Under the pieces are notes generated by a model. It did not search any database and was not told where the DNA came from. It was given only the letters and a program-made list of their open reading frames with translations. A stretch of 64,000 bases of DNA, from the NCBI GenBank assembly GCA_039028975.1, contig JBCCHB010000091.1:1-64000 (forward strand), in the 5' to 3' direction. The DNA comes from JAHBNG01 sp039028975. Its GTDB lineage: Bacteria; Chloroflexota; Anaerolineae; Caldilineales; Caldilineaceae. Positions within the stretch are counted from its first letter, which is position 1. The number at the start of each line of letters is the position of its first letter. Shown here piece by piece: positions 1 through 6,831 of this stretch. A program made the position numbers and the translations under genes.

Positions 1-56
1 GCAAAGCTTGATTCCTTGACTCGGACTATTTCGGCCTCACGTTCTTTTATCGTCAT
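1..56 (-). CDS. 5' end of a gene cut by the window edge
   Basis: An ATG at 56-54 read leftwards opens a frame that stays open to base 1 (18 codons, beginning M-T-I-K-E-R-E-A-E). A GGGGA ribosome-binding site lies about seven bases upstream. It follows the antiporter gene on the same strand after a 50-base gap, so it is probably the next gene of that operon. In Mrp operons this would be the missing C-terminal half of MrpA or MrpB, but the visible residues are too few to identify it. Confidence 0.5.
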   Translation of the reverse strand, partial: MTIKEREAEIVRVKESSF

Positions 57-105
57 CAGAGATCCCCTTTCTTGGTTTCTCTGATAAGTTTACTCTATCT
101 TTTTA

Positions 106-1872
106 CTAACTCGACACTGGCGAATAATCCGTGACACCAACCCAAACAGCAAATTGGGGTAAGCCACCTAGTAACCAAAGATACCCACGCTCCGGCCCAA
201 TTTGACGGCCTATATTAATCCGTGACGTTACCGCTAACAGTTTCTCCTGCCATACCCATACAAGCCCAGCTAAAACGATAGTGAGTCCACTAAGCAGAAG
301 CATGGGATTAATGCCGTGCCAAAGCGAAAGTTTCACATCAATCGAGTCACCCGCTACGGCACTGGCTGCTGGGGCAATCCATTCAGTCCCCACCGTCCCG
401 ATAAAAAGTCCACTCACTAAACCAGCTCCAGCGAGTACAATGGGTCCCAACCACAGACTCATGCTTGCCTCAGAGATCTTCCCTTGCTCTGCTGTGCGCT
501 GTCCAGTATACTTCGCCAGAAAAGTCTTGTCCCGACTCTTCCCACTCCACTCTAGGAAATTTCGAGAAGGAAGGATAGAACTTTTCTGGCTATCTATAAA
601 GGGACGGATTACTGCCATTGCGGCGGCGACTACCGTTAATATATTGGTGACCAAGGCTGCACCAGTAAGTATCCAACCTGCACCTAGTGTATATAGGGTC
701 GATTCATAGAAGAGTTCCTTGCTCACAAAACCTGTGAACGGCGGGATGCCACTCATCGATAGACCAGCTAGAGCAGCCGACAATGCAGTCAGGGGCATGA
801 CGCGCCATAGTCCCCCAAGTTGCCGAATATCCCGCGAGCCAGTCTGATGCTCTACTGCTCCAGCTATCATGAAGAGGGCACCTTTGTAGAGTGCATGGGC
901 CACGAGAAAGACCATCGCTGCCTTAAGCGCAACCGATGTGCCCACACCTAACAGAAGCATTAACGTACCCAAGGCACTAATGGTGGTATAGGCCAGAATG
1001 CGCTTTAGATCTGTTTGATGCCAAGCCAGGAAAGCAGCCACTATCATCGTTATTGCGCCTACCGTAGTGAGTAAACCAAACCAGAGAGCGCTATTCCCCA
1101 ACACAGGCGTCATCCGGGCAACCAAGTAGACTCCCGCTTTGACCATCGTAGCCGAATGGAGATAAGCACTCACCGGGGTCGGCGCAGCCATTGCATTGGG
1201 TAGCCAGAAGTGAAATGGGAATTGAGCCGATTTGGTAAAGGCTCCAAGCAACATGAGTAAAATGATTGCCAAGTAGAACGGATGCTCTTGAATCATCTGG
1301 CTTTGTGCAGCCAATTGATCGATCTCCAGCGTCCCAGCCACCTGTGCTAAAAGCAGTATACCTGCCAAGAATGCCAGCCCACCACCACCCGTGACTAATA
1401 GTGCCTGCAGCGCAGCCGAACGAGAGGATTGGTAGCGATGCTTATAACCAATCAACAAGTAGGAGCTAATACTAGTTAGCTCCCAGAAGATGAAGAGCAT
1501 CAGCAGGTTCGCCGAGAAAACTAAGCCCAACATGGCCGCCATAAAGATCAAAAGGTAAAGATAAAAGCGTCCTAGCTGTTTATCACCAGCCAAATAGCCA
1601 CTTGCATAGACAAGCACAAGCGCGCCGATACCGCTAATCAGAAGACCAAAAAGTAAGCTGAGTCCATCAATCTGCCACGAAAGCGCAACCCCCAGGCTTG
1701 GGATCCACGGTATGCTTCCTTGAATCAAATTGCCATTTACAACTTCGTTCTGAACATTCAGCAACGCTACGAAGATGGACAGCGGTAGGAGCGCAAGTAT
1801 CCACCCAACTGCGCTAAATCTACCTATGCCTAACTGCTGGATTTTTGGAGCATTTTGATTAAGTAGAGTCAT
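106..1872 (-). CDS. mrpA: MrpA/NuoL-type Na+/H+ antiporter subunit (short form)
   Basis: A polytopic membrane protein of 588 residues with about 15 hydrophobic segments. It matches the proton-translocating family of complex I (NuoL/M/N) and MrpA: the conserved core includes FWELTSISSYLLIG near 130-143, KSAQFPFHFWLPNAM near 215 with the key lysine, the HSATMVKAG stretch, and SGIPPFTGFVSKE near 378. A segment with SLWHGIN near 520 is typical of MrpA rather than NuoL. Known MrpA proteins are about 800-950 residues; this one stops after the segment around IGPERGYLWL, so the MbhD/MbhE-like C-terminal region is absent or encoded by the next gene. Residues about 425-455 are a polar stretch created by a dispersed palindromic repeat (507-598). 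It lies downstream of the mpsC-like gene on the same strand. A role in cation/proton exchange is inferred from the family. Confidence 0.8.
   Translation of the reverse strand: MTLLNQNAPKIQQLGIGRFSAVGWILALLPLSIFVALLNVQNEVVNGNLIQGSIPWIPSLGVALSWQIDGLSLLFGLLISGIGALVLVYASGYLAGDKQLGRFYLYLLIFMAAMLGLVFSANLLMLFIFWELTSISSYLLIGYKHRYQSSRSAALQALLVTGGGGLAFLAGILLLAQVAGTLEIDQLAAQSQMIQEHPFYLAIILLMLLGAFTKSAQFPFHFWLPNAMAAPTPVSAYLHSATMVKAGVYLVARMTPVLGNSALWFGLLTTVGAITMIVAAFLAWHQTDLKRILAYTTISALGTLMLLLGVGTSVALKAAMVFLVAHALYKGALFMIAGAVEHQTGSRDIRQLGGLWRVMPLTALSAALAGLSMSGIPPFTGFVSKELFYESTLYTLGAGWILTGAALVTNILTVVAAAMAVIRPFIDSQKSSILPSRNFLEWSGKSRDKTFLAKYTGQRTAEQGKISEASMSLWLGPIVLAGAGLVSGLFIGTVGTEWIAPAASAVAGDSIDVKLSLWHGINPMLLLSGLTIVLAGLVWVWQEKLLAVTSRINIGRQIGPERGYLWLLGGLPQFAVWVGVTDYSPVSS
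507..598 (-). repeat. Palindromic repeat family B, copy 1, inside the antiporter gene
   Basis: Ninety-two bases bounded by TATA at both ends, with terminal inverted arms GCCAGAAAAGTCTTGTCCC on one side and GGATAGAACTTTTCTGGC on the other. Read on the minus strand it aligns over its length with the elements at 10353-10445 and 24493-24585. It is translated in frame within the antiporter as a polar loop (IDSQKSSILPSRNF and onward) between two membrane segments. The size and TA-rich ends suggest a MITE- or RPE-like element. Confidence 0.75.
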
Positions 1873-1908
1873 TTTTGTCTAAATACCACTATGGGCGCGA
1901 AGGCCATG

Positions 1909-1937
1909 AATCATTTCGTTTTCTGAACGAAATGATT
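1909..1937. terminator. Hairpin upstream of the antiporter gene
   Basis: Arms AATCATTTCGTT and AACGAAATGATT are perfect complements around a five-base loop. There is no T-run, so it may be an operator or an mRNA structure rather than a terminator. It sits between mpsC (start at 2653) and the antiporter start at 1872, in a 403-base gap that otherwise holds only the palindromic element at 2080-2164; I see no gene there. Confidence 0.4.
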
Positions 1938-2079
1938 TGCCGCCTGAATGAGTCAATCTTGAGTAAAATACACAGATATTTGTACACATTCTTAAAAATG
2001 GAAATAAAAAGACCGACATCGAACCTGATCCAAAATCAAGTACGTATGTCGGCCTACTTTGTATCTTATCCCCTTTACC

Positions 2080-2164
2080 TATACTGCGGTCGTTTGCAAA
2101 ACCGTAGTTTTCTTAAGCTCCACTCGGGAGTTTAAACCGCGGTTTTGAAACGGAGCTTTATATA
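2080..2164 (+). repeat. Palindromic repeat family A, copy 1
   Basis: An 85-base element starting TATACTGCGGTCGTTTGCAA and ending CGGAGCTTTATATA. Its ends are imperfect inverted repeats. The same element recurs at 11977-12061 (opposite strand) and 23790-23874. All three copies are intergenic and begin and end with TA, as expected for MITEs mobilised by TA-targeting transposases. Confidence 0.75.
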
Positions 2165-2275
2165 GAAGTAAAGGCTATACCCTACCTAGTCCACCTAAAT
2201 TAGCTTGTTAATCACATTATACAGGATATTTAAACTTTGTCAAGCGTTTGTTCAACGTCAGGGATAAGAATTAGA

Positions 2276-2653
2276 TTAGCGTTTCCCTTTTGCTGGTGGA
2301 TACTTTTTATCTAGATCTTCATTTACAACCAGAATGATTACTCGTTCTCCAGTCTTTGTGCTCATATCTGTATGTAGGCTAACTAGTTGACAACCGATCA
2401 CATTTTGCACAATATCTTCCAGCAATGGACGTGAACTTTCAAAAAGTTGTCGACGCATCTCTTTGACAAGATCCCGTCCTTCGGTACTCGCAGCTAATTT
2501 TTGTTCAGCAGGAGTCATTAACCCTTTGAGGCGCACAAGAACCATGTCGTTGAGGAAGATGGTGCGGGCATCTAGCGGACCACGCCCCAAGTGTTCCTTC
2601 TCAAATTTGATGATTGCTTTGGTAAAGTTGGCTTCAGTCATTCCTCTTGTCAT
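2276..2653 (-). CDS. DUF2294 / MpsC-family protein
   Basis: A soluble 125-residue protein matching the DUF2294 (PF10057) family, now named MpsC after the staphylococcal membrane-potential-generating/bicarbonate system. The recognisable parts are the N-terminal helix (TKAIIKFEKEHLGRGP), the segment DMVLVRLKGLMTPAEQKLA, and the C-terminal TGERVIILVVNEDL. The length is normal for the family. It lies upstream of a NuoL/MrpA-type antiporter on the same strand, 403 bases away. That is suggestive because MpsA is itself NuoL-related, but a functional link is inference. The biochemical role of MpsC is poorly known. The start at 2653 has no strong ribosome-binding site. Confidence 0.75.
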   Translation of the reverse strand: MTRGMTEANFTKAIIKFEKEHLGRGPLDARTIFLNDMVLVRLKGLMTPAEQKLAASTEGRDLVKEMRRQLFESSRPLLEDIVQNVIGCQLVSLHTDMSTKTGERVIILVVNEDLDKKYPPAKGKR

Positions 2654-2766
2654 AGGGTGTATTCTAACACGACCTGGCTATCTCTGCACACAGAACTTTC
2701 CCTACACAGATGGAGATCGCCCCATTTTCAAAACGACAGTTGTATCTGGCCACCTTTACAATTTGT

Positions 2767-2798
2767 AAAAGCCAGTGGAAAATTTTCCACTGGCTTTT
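2767..2798. terminator. Bidirectional intrinsic terminator
   Basis: A perfect 32-base palindrome with arms AAAAGCCAGTGGAAAA and its complement; the outer A/T runs give a U-tract on either strand. It lies 50 bases after the stop of the decayed MFS gene (minus strand) and ahead of the mpsC-like gene, so it would insulate the two. Confidence 0.85.
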
Positions 2799-2848
2799 AG
2801 CTGATCAATTTATCTGATAGGGCTTACTTTACCCACTTTGATTACTCA

Positions 2849-3405
2849 TTACGGTGTCACCAAGGCTGCATCTGAGAGAACAGGTTCGTCTTCAGCCTTC
2901 TGATCTTCAATCTGATGAATGGGAGGCATCAAAAGCATCGATGAGGAAATCAGAACTGCGCAAACCCCAGCTCCAACAAAGACTGTTTGAATGCCAATCC
3001 ATTCGGTCAACGGCCCGATAAGGAGGAAACCAGTTAGGGCCAAAACCTGCATCATACTACCCATAAGTGAGAAAACCCGCCCCTGCATCTCCGGTGCGAT
3101 AAGCGATTGAAAGAAGGCATTAAACGAGCCATTGACAAAGGAATTCATCAAACCGCTGATGAGCATAACAACGCAGGCCAGCCAGAAAGCATAGCTTGGT
3201 ACCAGCCCAACTGCCAGCAAGGTCAAACTCATGCCTATTGCCCCCATCCTGATCGATATCATCCTGTTTTGAAAGCCACCCCAAGCACCCACCAGACTAG
3301 CGCACAGCCAGCGGCCCGGCTGCCGAGTTGAGAGAGGGCTTGACCTGTCCAGATCATAAAAAACGGAATGGCCCAGTTGATTTGATTTTGTTTTGTGTGT
3401 GACAT
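2849..3405 (-). pseudogene. MFS efflux pump remnant with internal deletion
   Basis: The true start is ATG at 3405-3403 behind AAGGAG. That frame reads MSHTKQNQINWAIPFFMIWT and on to GSRAAGCALVWWV, the first membrane helix of an MFS_3 (macrolide-efflux type) transporter. Near 3295 the similarity jumps, in another frame, to GAWGGFQNRMISIRMG and the last four or so helices, ending at 2849. Roughly 200 residues (helices 2-7) are missing and the two parts are out of frame. The longer frame starting at 3430 begins with a meaningless N-terminus. A well-formed operator-like palindrome (3456-3474) and the downstream terminator survive, so the loss looks recent. I regard it as a non-functional drug-efflux gene. 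Confidence 0.8.
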
Positions 3406-3455
3406 GATTGAATTCTCCTTGAATATTCATTTCTATTGACCATTCAGCAAAAAAA

Positions 3456-3474
3456 CAAACAAGTGTCTTGTTTG
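3456..3474. promoter_or_regulatory. Palindromic operator upstream of the MFS remnant
   Basis: CAAACAAGTGTCTTGTTTG is a perfect inverted repeat with 8-base arms and a 3-base centre, about 50 bases upstream of the MFS start codon. Size and symmetry fit a TetR-family operator. No regulator gene is adjacent, so the binding protein is unknown. Confidence 0.55.
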
Positions 3475-3661
3475 AAACTGACTGACTGAACTATAGATAT
3501 AGATTATCAGGCACACGCTAAGATTTCATCGTCCGAGCAGACTATTTGATCGACTATTTAGAAGACTATTGCGAACAGAGGAGATTGTTAGAAAAGACTA
3601 GTCGTGGATAATAGACTATGGTTTCCATTTTTTTGCAAGCAACATTGATCAATTACCCTAG

Positions 3662-4099
3662 AAAAGCTATCGAACCCAAGAAGCCGAGAAGGGTTGTTTG
3701 GTAGCTTGCGTTCAATCTGTGCTGGCTCGCCGCCAAATTAATCAATCTCAACGGCGACTCAATAGAATGTTGGGCCTCACGTCAATGGGTATTCCCTTCT
3801 CCCAAATTACTCGCATCGAAAGGTTGGGTGTAATAGTGACCCTTGCTGTCGGCGAAGAACCTGAAATTCGCCAACAGATCGATCGAGGCAACCCCGTCAT
3901 CGTGCCCGTTCTCACAGGCCAGCTTGACTATTGGGATAATGAGAATACACAACACGCTGTCACCGTTATCGGCTACGACGATACCTCATTCCTCATCAAT
4001 GACCCGGCTTTTGATGAATTCCCTAAACGTGCAGGCTGGATAGAATTTATGCTAGCCCGCGAAGTTTATGACGATGTTTACGCTCTCATTACGAACTAG
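3662..4099 (+). pseudogene. C39-like cysteine peptidase domain, 5' broken
   Basis: The frame contains a papain-like C39 peptidase fold: Q-E-A-E-K-G-C-L-V-A-C with the oxyanion glutamine and catalytic cysteine, then QHAVTVIGYDD with the histidine, and LINDPAF with the aspartate. The glutamine and cysteine lie upstream of the first usable start codon (TTG at 3698). A TAG at 3659-3661 interrupts what looks like the same reading frame (IDQLP, stop, KSYRTQEAEKGC). The catalytic residues are intact but no start can produce them, so I call it a remnant. It could instead be a short functional gene using an unseen start. Such domains process peptides or act as stand-alone Peptidase_C39_2 proteins. Confidence 0.65.
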
Positions 4100-4248
4100 A
4101 TCCCCTTAAGGGCACTGGTAAATTACCAAGAAACTCCGCATCGTGACACTTGATCCGCTTATGTGGTCGATAATCGTAGTCCGATTTGAATCGGACGGTT
4201 ATCAAGCTATCCCTGTATCCAAAGAGACCTTGCGAATTGGTCATACTT

Positions 4249-4267
4249 GTCACATTGCAAATGTGAC
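4249..4267 (+). repeat. Palindromic repeat family C, copy 1
   Basis: GTCACATTGCAAATGTGAC, 8-base arms around a 3-base centre, in the context CTT-palindrome-CTA. The element at 43574-43592, read on the minus strand, has the same layout (CTT, GTCAC..GTGAC, CTA). It lies in the 294-base gap before the marR gene. Confidence 0.5.
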
Positions 4268-4340
4268 CTAAGTCTACAGCCGCCAAAGATATACACTTCA
4301 CTTCTCCCCATTTGACAAACAGACACCTCTTAACCTATTA

Positions 4341-4370
4341 TTTCGTAATCGAATATTTCGTTATCGAAAC
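4341..4370. promoter_or_regulatory. Double operator ahead of marR
   Basis: Two adjacent near-palindromes, TTTCGTAATCGAAT (4341-4354) and ATTTCGTTATCGAAAC (4355-4370), share the half-site TTTCG/CGAA(A). They end about 24 bases before the GTG of the MarR gene. The likely reading is autoregulation of the marR-ABC exporter operon by its own MarR protein. Confidence 0.65.
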
Positions 4371-4393
4371 ATTTTCCGCAAGACGACAGTTAC

Positions 4394-4840
4394 GTGAATA
4401 ACCCAACCGAACCGCAGGCCCAAGAAGCCATCCATAAATTTCTCCAAATCAATCGCTACCTGCGCAGCTACGCCCGTCAAATACATAAGGAAGGTGTGCG
4501 GCCGCGTCAGCTTGCTGTGTTGCGTTTTCTGATGGATGCAGGCGAGGTTACCGTTGGGCAAGTACAAGCCTACCTCTACAACAGTGCCAGTACAACGTCG
4601 GCTATTATTGCCAAACTGGAAGAAGCAGGTTACGTAACCCGTTCCCGCTCGGTGGAAGACAATCGGGTTGTGGTAGTGAACTTAACCGAAGCAGGACGGT
4701 CGATTGTCGAACATGTGCCCTTAGGAGGCATTCCGCTGCTGCGTAACAAAATTGGGGAATTATCAGGAGAACGTTTGGAAACAATCAACAAAGCCTTGTC
4801 AGATTTGATGGAACTGATGGAAATTGAGGAGGACGAATGA
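4394..4840 (+). CDS. MarR-family transcriptional regulator
   Basis: A 148-residue winged-helix protein of normal MarR length. The helix-turn-helix and wing span about residues 45-100: ITVGQ-like helix (EVTVGQVQAYL), recognition helix SASTTSAIIAKLEEAGYV, and the wing TRSRSVEDNRVVVVNLTEAGR with the conserved D-x-R. It starts at GTG 4394, shortly after a double palindromic operator. Its stop overlaps the start of the first ABC half-transporter by four bases (ATGA), so the three genes form one coupled operon. By analogy with MarR-controlled multidrug exporters it probably represses its own operon until a ligand binds. Confidence 0.9.
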   Translation: MNNPTEPQAQEAIHKFLQINRYLRSYARQIHKEGVRPRQLAVLRFLMDAGEVTVGQVQAYLYNSASTTSAIIAKLEEAGYVTRSRSVEDNRVVVVNLTEAGRSIVEHVPLGGIPLLRNKIGELSGERLETINKALSDLMELMEIEEDE

Positions 4841-6831
4841 ATGCATTGCGAAGAATGAGCCAATATTTGCGTCCCTATCGTTGGCTCATGTTTATTGGCT
4901 TTTTTACCGTGGTGCTGCCAGTTGCTATGGAGCTGATTGTACCGCGTATGCTCCAATATATTGTTGACGAAGGGATCCGTGCGGGAGATATGGGGGCCGT
5001 TTGGTGGGGGACGGCAATTATGCTCGGCGGAGCGGTTGTGGGTGCGTTGACCACGGTGGGGCAGGGCGTTTGTCGCGCCCAGGTCTCCCAGGGGTTAGCC
5101 TATGATCTGCGTAATGTGCTTTTCCAGCATATTCAAGGACTCTCCTTTGCTAATTTAGACCAGATGCAGACGGGACAGCTCATGACCCGAGTCTCCAGCG
5201 ATGTGGATACGGTGCGCATGTTCTTTAGCGCGGGCGTAGCTTTGCTTCTGCGTCTCATCCTCATGCTTATCGGTAGCGTGGTTATGATGCTGATTACCGA
5301 TCTGCGTCTCTCCCTCATCATGATTGTCGTATTGACGTTGAGCAGCATCCTAGTCTGGAAGCTCATGCAAGCGGCCCAGCCTCTCTTTGGAAAAGTACAG
5401 CGCAAATTGGGTGCCTTAAATACGGTTGTGCAGGAGAATTTGGCGGGTGTTCAAGTTGTGAAAGCATACGTTCGGGAGCGCCATGAGATCGGGCGCTTTG
5501 ACGAGCGGAACGTCGAGTACCGGGATCAAAACGTCGAAGTAGGACGACTGCTAGCGCTGGCCTCTCCTGTGCTACTGGTGTTGACCAATGTAGGGATCAG
5601 CCTCGTCATCTGGTGGGGTGGTCTCGACGTGATCAATGGTCGACTTACCCTGGGAGAGTTAATTGCCTTTAACAACTATTTGATGATTGGCATGGGGCCG
5701 ATTCTCTTTTTGGGCAACATGCTCGCCATGGTCTCTCGGGCTGACGCTTCTGCAGAACGAATGTGGGCCGTGTTGGATACAGAACCGACCATCCAAGTAG
5801 CCGCAGCACCACACAAGAGAAAGATGCAAGGAAGCGTCGTCTTTGATAATGTCTCGTTTCGCTACCTGAGCGGTCGAGAGAGGGGCCAACAAGATGGAGA
5901 CATCCAACCAAATGGGCGGGCTGAAAAGTGGAAAGAGTCCATTGAGAAACAGTCAGGCCAGAACGGTTCGAGCGCAGCGCCGAACACGCAGGTCATTAAT
6001 GGAAGCCACAAAAGTGCAGCAGCAGTTAATGGTGCCACAGCAGATGTAAGTTCAGTTCAGCTTAGAGATAGAAATGGCAGTGTAACAGCTAATGGCGCTG
6101 GCCAGATAGATCATCCTGAAATGAGTGAATGGCTCAACGAAGAAGTCCTAGATGGCGTCTCATTTACTGTCAAACAAGGGCAACAGGTCGCCTTGTTGGG
6201 GGCGACTGGCTCCGGCAAAAGTACGCTGGTCCACCTGATCCCCCGCTTCTATGATGTGACCGGTGGTCAGATTCTTGTCGATGACGTTGACATTCGGGAG
6301 TGGGCAACGGATTCGCTGCGCAGCCAGATAGGTGTAGTTCTACAGCAAAATACGCTCTTTAGCGGTACTATGCGCGAAAACATCGCCTACGGTCGTCCAG
6401 ATGCGACGATGGATGAAGTGTTAACTGCAGCCAAAGCAGCCCAGGCTCATGATTTTATTGAAGCCATGCCCGACCGCTATGAGAGCAAGGTTGAAGCTCG
6501 GGGCGCAAATCTCTCGGGCGGACAGAAGCAGCGCATTGCCATCGCCAGAGCGTTATTAATCAAACCAGCTATTCTCATTATGGATGACAGCACCAGTGCC
6601 GTGGATTTAGATACTGAGTTCAAAATTCAGCAGGCATTGGCCACCTTGATGGAGAGAACCACGACCTTTATTGTGGCCCAACGCATCAACAGCGTGTTAG
6701 ATGCCGATCAGATCATTATTCTGGATGGAGGCAAGATTGTGGCAACAGGTACTCACCGTACTCTCATGGAGAGCAGCTCCATCTATCAAGAGATCTATCG
6801 TTCCCAATTTGGCGAGGAGGTGAGCGCATGA
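4837..6831 (+). CDS. ABC exporter half-transporter, degenerate-site subunit
   Basis: A 664-residue type IV ABC exporter: six membrane helices (about residues 15-310) then an ATPase domain. The Walker A GATGSGKST is at 455-463 and the signature LSGGQKQR follows. The Walker B reads ILIMDDSTSAVD, with aspartate D584 where the catalytic glutamate normally stands. The next gene keeps glutamate but has a weak signature. That is the split seen in heterodimers such as TM287/288, LmrCD and TmrAB, where one ATP site is inactive. Unusually, about 88 polar, Asn/Ser/Gly-rich residues (346-434) are inserted between the first strands of the ATPase domain. It is coupled to marR and to the next gene by 4-base overlaps. 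Drug or lipid export is inferred. Confidence 0.9.
   Translation: MNALRRMSQYLRPYRWLMFIGFFTVVLPVAMELIVPRMLQYIVDEGIRAGDMGAVWWGTAIMLGGAVVGALTTVGQGVCRAQVSQGLAYDLRNVLFQHIQGLSFANLDQMQTGQLMTRVSSDVDTVRMFFSAGVALLLRLILMLIGSVVMMLITDLRLSLIMIVVLTLSSILVWKLMQAAQPLFGKVQRKLGALNTVVQENLAGVQVVKAYVRERHEIGRFDERNVEYRDQNVEVGRLLALASPVLLVLTNVGISLVIWWGGLDVINGRLTLGELIAFNNYLMIGMGPILFLGNMLAMVSRADASAERMWAVLDTEPTIQVAAAPHKRKMQGSVVFDNVSFRYLSGRERGQQDGDIQPNGRAEKWKESIEKQSGQNGSSAAPNTQVINGSHKSAAAVNGATADVSSVQLRDRNGSVTANGAGQIDHPEMSEWLNEEVLDGVSFTVKQGQQVALLGATGSGKSTLVHLIPRFYDVTGGQILVDDVDIREWATDSLRSQIGVVLQQNTLFSGTMRENIAYGRPDATMDEVLTAAKAAQAHDFIEAMPDRYESKVEARGANLSGGQKQRIAIARALLIKPAILIMDDSTSAVDLDTEFKIQQALATLMERTTTFIVAQRINSVLDADQIIILDGGKIVATGTHRTLMESSSIYQEIYRSQFGEEVSA

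Noticed and set aside
1875..2135. 86-codon plus-strand frame between mpsC and the antiporter
   Set aside because: It spans a hairpin and a dispersed palindrome and has no ribosome-binding site.
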